Shown: piece by piece, positions 25,935-33,108 of the stretch
Position numbering within the stretch: position 1 is the stretch's first letter
Layout: each line of letters opens with the position of its first letter
Source of the DNA: Bacteroidota bacterium
GTDB taxonomy: Bacteria; Bacteroidota; Ignavibacteria; SZUA-365
Length of the DNA: 43,634 bases
Reading direction: 5' to 3'
NCBI GenBank assembly: GCA_003246455.1
Contig: QKAF01000163.1
Location: 685 to 44,318 of the forward strand
The notes under the pieces: model-generated
The model's database searches: none
Seen by the model: only the letters and a program-made list of their open reading frames with translations
What the model was told of the DNA's origin: nothing
Position numbers and translations under genes: made by a program

Positions 25935-26819
25935 TCAGGAGAGCGGCCGTCCCATCACAGAGGCGAGCAGATGGAGCTGTTCCATCATGCCGCGGTAAAG
26001 TTCGGGCGAGAGGGCCTGGTCGGCGTCGGAAAGGGCAACGGTCGGATCGGGGTGCACCTCGACCATCAGTCCGTCGAGCCCCGCGGCCATCGTCGCGGCC
26101 GCGAGCGCGGGGATCAGCGCCGGATTGCCGGTCGCATGCGACGGATCGACGATAACGGGAAGATGTGTCTGCTGGCGCGCGAGCACGGCGCCGGCAAGAT
26201 CGAGGGTGAAGCGTGTTTCGTTCGAGAAGGTCCGAATGCCGCGTTCGCAGAGGACGACCTGGTTGTTGCCTCCGACGATGATGTACTCGGCGGCAAGCAG
26301 CCACTCCTTGATCGTCGCGGCGAATCCTCTTTTGAGGAGGACGGGTTTGTTCGTCTGTCCGAGTTCCTTGAGCAGCGAGGTATTGTCCATGTTCCGCGAA
26401 CCGACCTGGAAGGCATCGACGAATTCGACCATCCCTTCGATATCACGCTCGGAGAGAACCTCGGTGATCATCGGCATGCCCTGCGCATCGGCAGCGTCGC
26501 GCATGAGCCGGACGCCGTCGAGGCCGAGACCCTGGAAGGTGTAGGGCGACGTCCGCGCCTTGAACGCGCCGCCGCGCAGAATGTGCGCTCCGTGCGCGGA
26601 AACGAGGGAGGCCGCCTCGCGGATCTGCGGTGCGGATTCGATCGCGCAGGGGCCCGCGATGACGACAAAACCTTTGCCGCCTACCTCGATATCACGAATA
26701 TGGACACGGGTGCGTGCCAGAATTTCAGGTCCTTCAGTCGTTGGAGAGGTGCGTCGTTCCGATGCAGGGGAAATGTTCGAACGGGGCGCTTTTTCTGTAT
26801 GTGTGTTCGCGAAACTCAA
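25935..26819 (-). CDS. aroF: 3-deoxy-7-phosphoheptulonate (DAHP) synthase
   Basis: A 294-residue enzyme condensing phosphoenolpyruvate and erythrose-4-phosphate, the first step of the shikimate pathway that makes chorismate. It is of the KDO8P/AroF-like type: AGPCAIES with metal ligand Cys58, GGAFKARTSPYTFQGLG, SRNMDNTSLL, KPVLLKRG, His228 in DPSHATG, Glu254 in VEVHPDP and Asp265 in LSDADQALSP. It lacks both a Thermotoga-type N-terminal regulatory domain and a chorismate mutase domain; the first 35 residues are low-complexity. The TTG start at 26819 is the only start codon before the conserved core, so the exact N-terminus is uncertain. With ubiE 40 bases downstream, it links chorismate supply to menaquinone synthesis. 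Confidence 0.93.
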   Translation of the reverse strand: MSFANTHTEKAPRSNISPASERRTSPTTEGPEILARTRVHIRDIEVGGKGFVVIAGPCAIESAPQIREAASLVSAHGAHILRGGAFKARTSPYTFQGLGLDGVRLMRDAADAQGMPMITEVLSERDIEGMVEFVDAFQVGSRNMDNTSLLKELGQTNKPVLLKRGFAATIKEWLLAAEYIIVGGNNQVVLCERGIRTFSNETRFTLDLAGAVLARQQTHLPVIVDPSHATGNPALIPALAAATMAAGLDGLMVEVHPDPTVALSDADQALSPELYRGMMEQLHLLASVMGRPLS

Positions 26820-26849
26820 TCCGGCAATCTGTAATTATCGCAAAAAACT

Positions 26850-26877
26850 AAATATAACACCAGTTTAACAATCTCAA
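26850..26877 (-). promoter_or_regulatory. Putative aroF-ubiE promoter, TTG-N18-TATATTT
   Basis: On the minus strand TTG (26877-26875) is followed by 18 bases and TATATTT (26856-26850), in the AT-rich 85-base gap between the SDR and DAHP synthase genes. It lies 30 bases before the aroF start. Confidence 0.5.
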
Positions 26878-26904
26878 CAGACTGAAACGTTCACAATTTG
26901 CATC

Positions 26905-27624
26905 TCAAATGTTGAGTTTTCCAAACAGCCGGATGTCTGATCCGTTCACTCCGGAAGCATCCTCGCTGAGGAGATATGTGATCGTTCCGGCGATTTCCTC
27001 GGGTGTGACCCAGCTGGGAACGTCTTCTTCCGCGCCCCACGACAGATTGGCTTCGGTGTTTATCACGCTCGGAATGATGCAGTTTGCGGTCACGCCGTAT
27101 GCCCGGCCCTCGTCCGCGAGAATCTTCGTGAGCGCGGATACACCGGCCTTGGCGACGCCGTATCCCGCCTGGTTCGCTGCGGGTTTGAGCACCGCCATCG
27201 CACCGATGCTGACGATGCGTCCGATGCCGCGTTCGCGAAAATGCCCCATGGCGAGTCGGCTGAAGTGAAAGAAGGGATGCAGGTTCAGGTTCAGAAGGAA
27301 ATTCCATTCTTCAAGCGATGTGTCCGCGATGGGCTGGAACCCCCGGACTCCCCCGAGAAGATGGACGAGGCCATACAGCCCGCTCTGCGTCACTGCCGCG
27401 TCGAAGACCCGCTGGGGTTCTCCGTCCGCAAGCAGATCCGCCTCGAGGAGGAAAAGCTGGTCGCGCTGCTGGGGTGCGATCTGCGCCCGGAGGTCCTGGG
27501 CTTCTTTCTCGTTTCTGTAGGGAACGATGCAGTGATAGCCTTCGTGGATCAGGCGCCGGGTGACGACGTTCCCCAGCGCGCCGGTTCCTCCGGTGATCAA
27601 AACAGATTTCATGGGTTCGTTCAT
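26905..27624 (-). CDS. Short-chain dehydrogenase/reductase
   Basis: A 239-residue NAD(P)-dependent oxidoreductase of the SDR family. The cofactor loop TGGTGALG is at residues 11-18, Ser139 (IVSIGAM), Tyr155 and Lys159 (YGVAKAG) form the catalytic set, and Asn114 supports it. The usual NNAG is replaced by LLGG (89-92). The substrate cannot be deduced. The ATG at 27624 is chosen because it lies just before the Rossmann fold (MNEPMKSVLITGG); an ATG 12 bases later is equally possible, and neither has a clear Shine-Dalgarno. It is divergent from crcB and upstream of aroF, from which the aroF promoter separates it. Confidence 0.9.
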   Translation of the reverse strand: MNEPMKSVLITGGTGALGNVVTRRLIHEGYHCIVPYRNEKEAQDLRAQIAPQQRDQLFLLEADLLADGEPQRVFDAAVTQSGLYGLVHLLGGVRGFQPIADTSLEEWNFLLNLNLHPFFHFSRLAMGHFRERGIGRIVSIGAMAVLKPAANQAGYGVAKAGVSALTKILADEGRAYGVTANCIIPSVINTEANLSWGAEEDVPSWVTPEEIAGTITYLLSEDASGVNGSDIRLFGKLNI

Positions 27625-27728
27625 ATTGGTGCAACAATCAGTCTCTGGTCTGTCAACATTTCCGCGCAGAGGATCATTCCCCGATTCCGAACGATTCCGT
27701 ACATTCCGATATGACAACGGAATGGAAC

Positions 27729-28097
27729 ATGATACTGGCAGTGGCCGCCGGAGGGGGGCTCGGCGCCGCCCTGCGCTATGTCGTCGCGGGTGTGGTGCAG
27801 CAGGGGGCGGGAGACGAATTTCCGTTCGGGACCCTGGCGGTGAACGTTATCGGCTCGCTGCTGCTCGGATTCATCGTACAGATCGCGGAAACCAGGACCG
27901 GTCCCGGTCCATGGATGAAGCTGTTTCTCACGGTCGGACTCTGCGGCGGGTTCACGACCTTTTCGACATTTTCGCTCGAGTCATTCCGTTTGCTGCAGGA
28001 CGGCAGCTACCTGCTTGCGGCGGGCAACATCGCGGGCAGCCTGCTTCTCTGCCTTTTCGGAATCTGGGCCGGAACTGTCCTGGCTCGAATGATGTAA
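27729..28097 (+). CDS. crcB: Fluoride ion exporter CrcB/Fluc
   Basis: A 122-residue membrane protein with four helices that forms a dimeric fluoride channel. Key features: GGGLGAALRY after the first residues, GTLAVNVIGSLLLGF (helix 2 with the polar Asn), and GFTTFSTFSLE, the helix-3 break that binds the central Na+ and carries the Phe-box residues. An ATG at 27711 is in frame; 27729 is chosen because Fluc proteins begin with the MxxxxxAxGGxLGAxxRY pattern and GGAA lies six bases upstream. I looked for a fluoride riboswitch in 27625-27728 and saw none. A DUF190 gene follows after 18 bases, a common pairing. Confidence 0.94.
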   Translation: MILAVAAGGGLGAALRYVVAGVVQQGAGDEFPFGTLAVNVIGSLLLGFIVQIAETRTGPGPWMKLFLTVGLCGGFTTFSTFSLESFRLLQDGSYLLAAGNIAGSLLLCLFGIWAGTVLARMM

Positions 28098-28115
28098 TCA
28101 GACGCGGAGATCGAC

Positions 28116-28466
28116 ATGGATACACGCGGCGACGCAAAACTGCTTCGGATTTTCATCGGCGAAAAGGACCGCTGCGAGGGACGTCCCCTCTACGAGTACA
28201 TCGTAAGGATCGCGCGGGAACAGGGGCTTGCAGGGGCGACAGTGCTGCGGGGCATCGAAGGCTTCGGGGCATCCAGCCGCATGCACACGGCGCGGATTCT
28301 CCGGCTGTCGGAGGATCTCCCCATCGTGATCGAAATCGCGGACAGCGAAGAGCATATCAGGCCGTTCGTCGAGCAGCTGCCCGGAATTTTTGACCGCGCC
28401 GGCTGCGGCGGCATGGCAACATTGGAAAAGGCGGAAGTTCTGCTGCTGCGTCCGTCAGCCAGGTGA
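28116..28466 (+). CDS. DUF190 (PII-like) protein associated with CrcB
   Basis: A 116-residue cytosolic protein of the DUF190 family, which has a ferredoxin-like PII fold. Family landmarks: LLRIFIGEKDRCEGRPLYE near the start, GLAGATVLRGIEGFGASS in the middle, LPIVIEIADSEEHI and VLLLRPS at the end. Such proteins are frequently encoded beside crcB and are thought to modulate or report on channel activity, possibly by binding a nucleotide; the ligand is not established. GGAG lies six bases before the ATG, and the 18-base gap to crcB indicates an operon. Confidence 0.9.
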   Translation: MDTRGDAKLLRIFIGEKDRCEGRPLYEYIVRIAREQGLAGATVLRGIEGFGASSRMHTARILRLSEDLPIVIEIADSEEHIRPFVEQLPGIFDRAGCGGMATLEKAEVLLLRPSAR

Positions 28467-28488
28467 CGGACACAGCAGCCCGTGTGCG

Positions 28489-28513
28489 ACCGAGGCGATC
28501 AGCTCGCCTCGGT
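28489..28513. terminator. Ten-base-pair hairpin between convergent DUF190 and desulfurase genes
   Basis: A perfect stem ACCGAGGCGA (28489-28498) with TCGCCTCGGT (28504-28513) and a five-base loop. The stop codon of the minus-strand gene (28501-28499) lies in the loop. It lacks a T tract on either side, so it may be a weak, Rho-assisted or mRNA-stabilising 3' hairpin for both genes. Confidence 0.45.
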
Positions 28514-29977
28514 GAATTCCGTGATCGAGGTCGTGGGGCGGAAGGAAAAATGGGGGAAATAGGATGAGAAATCGTAGTTGAAATGCCTGGGCCAGTACGT
28601 CCCGCTTCGGCGGTCGAGTACGTAGTCGCCCGTGAATTCACCGCTGCCGATGCGATGCAGCATGGCGACGAACCGGTCGACGTCGTCGATGTTGTTGTAG
28701 CAGCCGAAGCTTGCGCGCACCATTCCCGGCAGATTGGTGCGATCGCCGGACAGGATTTCCTCCGTTATCCGGTCCGCCGTTTCCTTGTCCACCTGCAGCA
28801 GCCGTTTGACGTACGGATGCGCGCAGAAACACCCGTTCCGCACGCCGATGCCGCCTTCAGCGCTGAGAATGGCCGCGACTTTCGCATGCGGTACCCCGTC
28901 GATATCGAAGCTGATCACGCCGACCTTGTTTTTTAGCTCGTCCTTCTCGACCGGTCCATAGAGCCGCATGCCGGGCACGTCCTTCATTTTTTCAATGGCG
29001 TAGCTGACGAGCAAGTGCTCGTGCTCCGCGATGCGGTCCATGCCGACCTTCATCAGCATGTGGATCGCCGCGGCAAGCGCAACCGCGCCGGGAACGTTGG
29101 GGCTTCCCGCCTCTTCGCGCGCCGGCGGTGCCGAGAACGCGACATAATCGGTTTCCACGATATCCACCACGCCGCCGCCGACCATGTCCGGATCGCCTTG
29201 CGAGAAATACTCCTTCGACCCGATCAGCACCCCGATACCGAACGGTGCGTACATTTTGTGCGCGGAGTATGCGATGAAGTCGATATGGCCGGGATCGTCG
29301 TCCGGCAGGACGTCGATCGGCCGGTGGGGGGCGAGCTGCGCGGCGTCGACGAACATGAGCGCGCCGTTCGCATGGGCGATCTCCGCCAGTTCATGAACCG
29401 GATTGATGATTCCCGAGATATTCGACGCACCGGTCGCGGCGAGGAAACGCACCTTGCCCCTGTTGCGCGCGAACGCATCCCGCAGGGCGTCCATGTCGAG
29501 ATAGCCTTTGTCGTCCACGCCCACGTGGATCACGTGCGCATGCTTGCGCCACGGGAGATCGTCGGAGTGATGTTCCATGAGGGTGGTGATCACGACATCG
29601 CCGTCACGCCAGTCGCAGCGATTGGCGAGCTTGTTGACCGCCTCGGTAGTGTTTTTCAGGAAGATCACCGTATTGCGTTCGAGATCCGCTCGGACGAAGG
29701 CGCCCGCGAGATCGTGTGCTTCGTCGAAGACCTGCGTGGCGAGCAGGGATTTGAAGCCGGTGCCGCGATGCACGCCGGAGTAAAACGGCATGAATTCTCC
29801 CATCACCTCGAAGGCGTGCTTGAACGACGGTGTGCTGGCGCCGTTGTCGAGAAAGACATAGGGTACGCGGGAGCCGTCCAGTACCGGCACCATCGTATCG
29901 ATGCCCATGATGTTGGGACGAAGATCCTCGAATTTCCAATCACAGGCGCGGGGGTGAGTGCTGTTCATTCTGTTCAT
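28499..29977 (-). CDS. Class V aminotransferase / cysteine-desulfurase-like enzyme
   Basis: A 492-residue PLP enzyme of the SufS/CsdA-like group. Visible residues: MEHHSDDLPW (134-143) with the PLP-stacking His, Asp211 in FVDAAQLAPH, the PLP Lys241 in SAHKMYAPFG, and RNGCFCAHPY (380-389), in which Cys385 aligns with the persulfide cysteine of SufS and Cys383 adds a second thiol. It is about 80 residues longer than SufS, with a C-terminal extension (about 450-492, rich in Phe, Tyr and Ser) and some extra N-terminal sequence. No suf or isc genes flank it, so its sulfur acceptor is unknown. The ATG at 29977 or the one three codons later may be used; neither has a good Shine-Dalgarno. A good promoter lies at 30016-30045. 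Confidence 0.88.
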   Translation of the reverse strand: MNRMNSTHPRACDWKFEDLRPNIMGIDTMVPVLDGSRVPYVFLDNGASTPSFKHAFEVMGEFMPFYSGVHRGTGFKSLLATQVFDEAHDLAGAFVRADLERNTVIFLKNTTEAVNKLANRCDWRDGDVVITTLMEHHSDDLPWRKHAHVIHVGVDDKGYLDMDALRDAFARNRGKVRFLAATGASNISGIINPVHELAEIAHANGALMFVDAAQLAPHRPIDVLPDDDPGHIDFIAYSAHKMYAPFGIGVLIGSKEYFSQGDPDMVGGGVVDIVETDYVAFSAPPAREEAGSPNVPGAVALAAAIHMLMKVGMDRIAEHEHLLVSYAIEKMKDVPGMRLYGPVEKDELKNKVGVISFDIDGVPHAKVAAILSAEGGIGVRNGCFCAHPYVKRLLQVDKETADRITEEILSGDRTNLPGMVRASFGCYNNIDDVDRFVAMLHRIGSGEFTGDYVLDRRSGTYWPRHFNYDFSSYFPHFSFRPTTSITEFTEAS

Positions 29978-30015
29978 TCAATAGAGTGTGAGCGAAACAA
30001 GGCATTCGAACAGTG

Positions 30016-30045
30016 AAATATAGGACATCGGCGGCACAGGGCAAA
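30016..30045 (-). promoter_or_regulatory. Putative promoter of the desulfurase-like gene, TTTG-N19-TATATTT
   Basis: On the minus strand TTTG (30045-30042), 19 bases, then TATATTT (30022-30016). This is nearly the full Bacteroidota consensus and lies 38 bases before the ATG at 29977. Confidence 0.6.
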
Positions 30046-30211
30046 GACGCGGAAAATCGGAGCAGCCGGGGAGGTGATAATTCACGTGCAAATTGTGATA
30101 ATCCCGATGCTTCAGGGAGGAGGTTGGACGTCCCGCGGCGGATTTTCCGCCAAAGCAGACCGCCTTTCGCCAATTATTTACGGGAGAATTTTCAGGTGGG
30201 CATTTCAATCC

Positions 30212-30242
30212 TTGACTTTTTCCACCTGTTGCCGTTAATTTG
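30212..30242 (+). promoter_or_regulatory. Putative promoter of rplM-rpsI, TTGACT and TAATTTG
   Basis: TTGACT at 30212-30217, with TTG followed by 21 bases and TAATTTG at 30236-30242. It lies 50 bases before rplM. The 30046-30211 part of the gap shows only a small hairpin (GGCGGA/TCCGCC, 30137-30151) and no gene. Confidence 0.55.
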
Positions 30243-30292
30243 TAGATCGGTTTAATTTTGTCGAGTCATAAACGGTTTCACAAAGGCATAAT

Positions 30293-30745
30293 ATGAGCAA
30301 ACGCACCACCCAGAGAACCTTTCATGCCAGCGAAGAAGAAGTCGACAAGAAATGGTACGTCGTCGATGCTGAAGGTCTGGTCCTCGGACGTCTTGCCGCC
30401 AATGTTGCGCGCATTCTCCGCGGGAAGCACAAGCCGATTTTCTCACCGCACATGGATAACGGCGACTTCGTGATTATTGTCAACGCCGGAAAGGTTCGTC
30501 TGACAGGCAAGCGGGAAGAACAGAAGTCTTACTTCACCTACTCGGGTTACCCCGGCGGTGACAAGACCCGTATGTTCAAGGACCTGATCAAGTCCAATCC
30601 GCAGTATGTGATCGAGCACGCGGTGCGTGGCATGCTTCCGCACAATCGTCTCGGTCGCCGTCTGATCAAGAAGCTGAAGGTCTATGCTGACGCCGGGCAT
30701 CCGCACGAAGCGCAGCAGCCGCAAGAGCTGAAATTCGAGATCTAA
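30293..30745 (+). CDS. rplM: Large ribosomal subunit protein uL13
   Basis: A 150-residue ribosomal protein of the 50S subunit, slightly longer than the 142-residue E. coli L13. Family signatures include KKWYVVDAEGLVLGRLA, the KHKPIFSPHMDNGDFVIIVNA stretch, KVRLTGKREEQKSYF, and HAVRGMLPHNRLGRRLIKKLKVY, which contacts 23S rRNA. It is followed by rpsI after 37 bases, the near-universal L13-S9 operon. The start is fixed by the conserved N-terminus MSKRTTQRTFHAS; a weak AAGG lies upstream. Confidence 0.98.
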   Translation: MSKRTTQRTFHASEEEVDKKWYVVDAEGLVLGRLAANVARILRGKHKPIFSPHMDNGDFVIIVNAGKVRLTGKREEQKSYFTYSGYPGGDKTRMFKDLIKSNPQYVIEHAVRGMLPHNRLGRRLIKKLKVYADAGHPHEAQQPQELKFEI

Positions 30746-30782
30746 CGAAACGATACTTCTTCACCAGATACACAAGGTAGTT

Positions 30783-31169
30783 ATGGTTCACAATATCTGT
30801 GTCGGGCGCCGGAAAACGGCAGTTGCCCGCGCATTTCTGACCCCGGGTACGGGCAAGATCACCGTGAACGGCAGAGACGTCAGCGTTTACTTCCCGACGG
30901 ACACGTTGCTGGAAGAAGTGCGTCTCCCGATGACGGCGACGGAAACCAACGACCGTTACGACGTGCGCATCCGCGTGCGCGGCGGCGGTACACATGGTCA
31001 GGCCGGCGCGGTCAAGATGAGCATCGCACGCGCGCTCCTCGCCATCGACGAGGAATTCCGTCCGAAGCTGCGCGTCTACAGTCTTCTGACCCGCGATTCC
31101 CGTATGGTCGAGCGCAAGAAATACGGTCAGAAGAAGGCCCGCAAGCGCTTCCAGTTCAGCAAGCGCTAA
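30783..31169 (+). CDS. rpsI: Small ribosomal subunit protein uS9
   Basis: A 128-residue 30S protein. It has the S9 pattern: CVGRRKTAVARAFLTPGTG at the N-terminus, GGTHGQAGAVKMSIARALL in the middle, and the basic tail KKYGQKKARKRFQFSKR. The last Arg of this tail reaches the P-site tRNA anticodon in known ribosomes. Length is normal. AAGG lies nine bases upstream of the ATG. It is co-transcribed with rplM; the 183-base gap before rpsB holds competing hairpins. Confidence 0.98.
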   Translation: MVHNICVGRRKTAVARAFLTPGTGKITVNGRDVSVYFPTDTLLEEVRLPMTATETNDRYDVRIRVRGGGTHGQAGAVKMSIARALLAIDEEFRPKLRVYSLLTRDSRMVERKKYGQKKARKRFQFSKR

Positions 31170-31203
31170 TCCAGGCATTTCCCTGTCTTCGGACAGGACC
31201 GCG

Positions 31204-31238
31204 CACGGCAGTCTTTCACGGCTGCCGCTGCGGCAGTC
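31204..31238 (+). promoter_or_regulatory. Competing hairpins in the rpsB leader
   Basis: Three copies of one six-base element occur in a row: CGGCAG (31206-31211), its complement CTGCCG (31222-31227) and CGGCAG again (31231-31236). The middle copy can pair with either neighbour. The first choice gives an eight-base-pair stem with a six-base loop, the second a six-base-pair stem plus a G-T and a G-C pair with a three-base loop. TTTTT follows at 31247-31251. The layout fits a leader switch or attenuator before rpsB, or the end of the rplM-rpsI transcript. The rest of 31170-31352 has no recognisable gene. Confidence 0.45.
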
Positions 31239-31352
31239 GATTCACATTTTTCATCACGCATGCGTCCGGACCGGATGTCGGGTGTGTCCTTCACGGGCAT
31301 GGACAGACGGGAGGATGGGCGCAGAGGAACAACAACCAATCCAGGAGCTCTC

Positions 31353-32114
31353 ATGTCCAAGGTCGCACTTGAAGACCTGCTCGCCGCAGGCACGCATTTC
31401 GGTCACCTGACCCGCCGCTGGAACCCGAAGATGAAACCGTACATCTTCATGGAACGCAACGGCATCCACATCATCGATCTCAAGAAAACCCAGGAACATC
31501 TCGACGCCGCCTGCGAAGCCATCGCCGACATCGTGTCCGACGGCAAGCGCATTCTTTTCGTCGGAACGAAGAAACAGGCGAAGGATATCATCCGCGAATC
31601 CGCGGTGAAAAGCGGCCAGAACTACGTCGTCGAGCGCTGGCTGGGCGGCATGCTCACGAACTTCTCCACGATCCGCAAGAGCATCAAGCGCCTTACCAAC
31701 ATCGAAAAGATGGAAAGCGACGGCACCTTCGAGAAGATCACGAAGAAGGAACGTCTCATGATCTCGCGTGAGAAAGAGCGTCTCAACCGCATTCTCAGCG
31801 GCATCGTGGACATGAACCGTCTGCCGGGCGCGCTCTTCGTCGTCGATATCAAGAAAGAGCATATCGCCGTGAAGGAAGCCCGCAACCTCGGCATCCCCGT
31901 GCTCGCCATTGTCGATACCAACTGCGATCCCGAGCAGGTCGATCACCTCATCCCGGGCAATGACGATTCCGCACGCACGATCGAACTGATCATCAAGGCG
32001 TTGACCGACGCGATCGATGAAGGACGGGAGCGCGGCCGCACGGCGAAAGCCGAACAGGAAGCGGAAGAAGAGCGCATCGCCAAAGAAACCGAGAGCACAG
32101 ACCAGGCCGAATAA
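31353..32114 (+). CDS. rpsB: Small ribosomal subunit protein uS2
   Basis: A 253-residue 30S protein. Signatures: [86 protein letters not shown] and [23 protein letters not shown]. It ends in an acidic, Glu-rich tail of about 25 residues. The ATG at 31353 is chosen over an upstream in-frame ATG at 31260 because AGGAG lies six bases before it and the conserved S2 start ([10 protein letters not shown]) begins there. An intrinsic terminator follows directly, separating it from tsf. Confidence 0.98.
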   Translation: MSKVALEDLLAAGTHFGHLTRRWNPKMKPYIFMERNGIHIIDLKKTQEHLDAACEAIADIVSDGKRILFVGTKKQAKDIIRESAVKSGQNYVVERWLGGMLTNFSTIRKSIKRLTNIEKMESDGTFEKITKKERLMISREKERLNRILSGIVDMNRLPGALFVVDIKKEHIAVKEARNLGIPVLAIVDTNCDPEQVDHLIPGNDDSARTIELIIKALTDAIDEGRERGRTAKAEQEAEEERIAKETESTDQAE

Positions 32115-32121
32115 AATTCAG

Positions 32122-32150
32122 GAATGGCTGCTCGTTCAGCCATTCTTTTT
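32122..32150 (+). terminator. Intrinsic terminator between rpsB and tsf
   Basis: A perfect nine-base-pair stem (GAATGGCTG, 32122-32130, with CAGCCATTC, 32137-32145) has a six-base loop and five T residues at 32146-32150. It lies seven bases after the rpsB stop. It could be a full terminator or an attenuator that lowers tsf relative to rpsB. Confidence 0.85.
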
Positions 32151-32196
32151 AATACCGTCAACTACATTTTTCATTTTAACCCGATAGAGAGTACGT

Positions 32197-33042
32197 ATGG
32201 AAATCACAGCCGCCATGGTGAAGGAACTCCGCGACAAAACCGGCGCCGGCATGATGGATTGCAAGAAGGCGTTGGCAGAGTCCAACGGAAACATGCAGGA
32301 AGCAATTGAATATCTGCGCAAGAAAGGCGCCGCCACCGCCGAGAAGCGTTCTGACCGTTCGGCGAACGAAGGCGTTGTGATCACCGAGATCACCGACGGC
32401 GAAGGCATCATCGTCGAAGTCAACTGCGAAACCGATTTCGTCGCCCGCAGCGAGGACTTCCTCGGTTTTGCCAACCGCGCGCTGGCGCTCGTCAAGAGCG
32501 GCAAGCCCGCCGACCTCGATGCGCTTCTCGCGCTGGAAAGCGACGGAATGCCGCTCAGCGATCACCTGAAGGAGATCATCGGCAAGATCGGTGAGAAAAT
32601 CGAAGTGCGTCGTTTCGCGACCTTCAGCACCGAAGGCTCGCTCATCGAGTACATCCACCCGGGCGCGAAGCTGGGCGTCATGCTCGAGATCCAGGGCATC
32701 ACCGGCAACGAAGAAGTCATCAAGCTGGGCCGCGATCTCGCCATGCAGGTTGCCGCGATGAACCCGATCGCCATCGATCGCGACGCCGTGCCGCAGGAAT
32801 TCCGCGACAAGGAACTCTCGCTGTACCGCCAGCAGGCCGCCGAACAGGGCAAGCCCGAAAACATGCTCGACCGCATCGCCGAAGGAAAGCTGAACAAGTA
32901 CTTCCAGGAATCGACCCTGCTCGAGCAGACCTTCCTCCGCGACACCACGAAGACGGTGAAAGATCACGTCGCCGAAGTCGCCAAGGCCGTCGGCGCCGAT
33001 CTGAAAGTCACACGCTTCGAGCGTTTTCAGGTTGGCGGTTGA
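32197..33042 (+). CDS. tsf: Elongation factor Ts
   Basis: A 281-residue guanine-nucleotide exchange factor for EF-Tu. The N-terminal UBA-like module is evident (AAMVKELRDKTGAGMMDCKKALAE, then NMQEAIEYLRKKG), followed by the two core subdomains with VEVNCETDFVARSEDFLGF, the TDFV loop that inserts into EF-Tu, and IGEKIEVRRF. The second half contains VAAMNPIAIDRDAVPQE and a C-terminal FLRDTTKTVKDHV segment. Length matches E. coli EF-Ts (283). It is flanked by intrinsic terminators on both sides, so it probably has a transcript of its own; TACATTT at 32163-32169 is a possible -7 box without a clear upstream partner. Confidence 0.98.
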   Translation: MEITAAMVKELRDKTGAGMMDCKKALAESNGNMQEAIEYLRKKGAATAEKRSDRSANEGVVITEITDGEGIIVEVNCETDFVARSEDFLGFANRALALVKSGKPADLDALLALESDGMPLSDHLKEIIGKIGEKIEVRRFATFSTEGSLIEYIHPGAKLGVMLEIQGITGNEEVIKLGRDLAMQVAAMNPIAIDRDAVPQEFRDKELSLYRQQAAEQGKPENMLDRIAEGKLNKYFQESTLLEQTFLRDTTKTVKDHVAEVAKAVGADLKVTRFERFQVGG

Positions 33043-33062
33043 TGCCGCATCTCTTCAAAACC

Positions 33063-33095
33063 TGCCTTTTGGTTCACGCCAGAAGGCATTTTTTT
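33063..33095 (+). terminator. Intrinsic terminator between tsf and pyrH
   Basis: A ten-base-pair stem (TGCCTTTTGG, 33063-33072, with CCAGAAGGCA, 33079-33088, one G-T pair) has loop TTCACG and seven T residues at 33089-33095. The pyrH Shine-Dalgarno (GGAGGA) follows within ten bases, so any pyrH promoter must lie upstream of or inside this element, or pyrH depends on read-through. Confidence 0.88.
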
Positions 33096-33108
33096 ATCCG
33101 GAGGATCA

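Noticed and set aside
27625-27728. Fluoride riboswitch before crcB
   Set aside because: I could not find the expected pseudoknot-type core or its conserved GG/GUUC elements.
29978-30292. Small genes in the gap before rplM
   Set aside because: Short frames here lack start signals and recognisable sequence, and they overlap the promoters on both strands.
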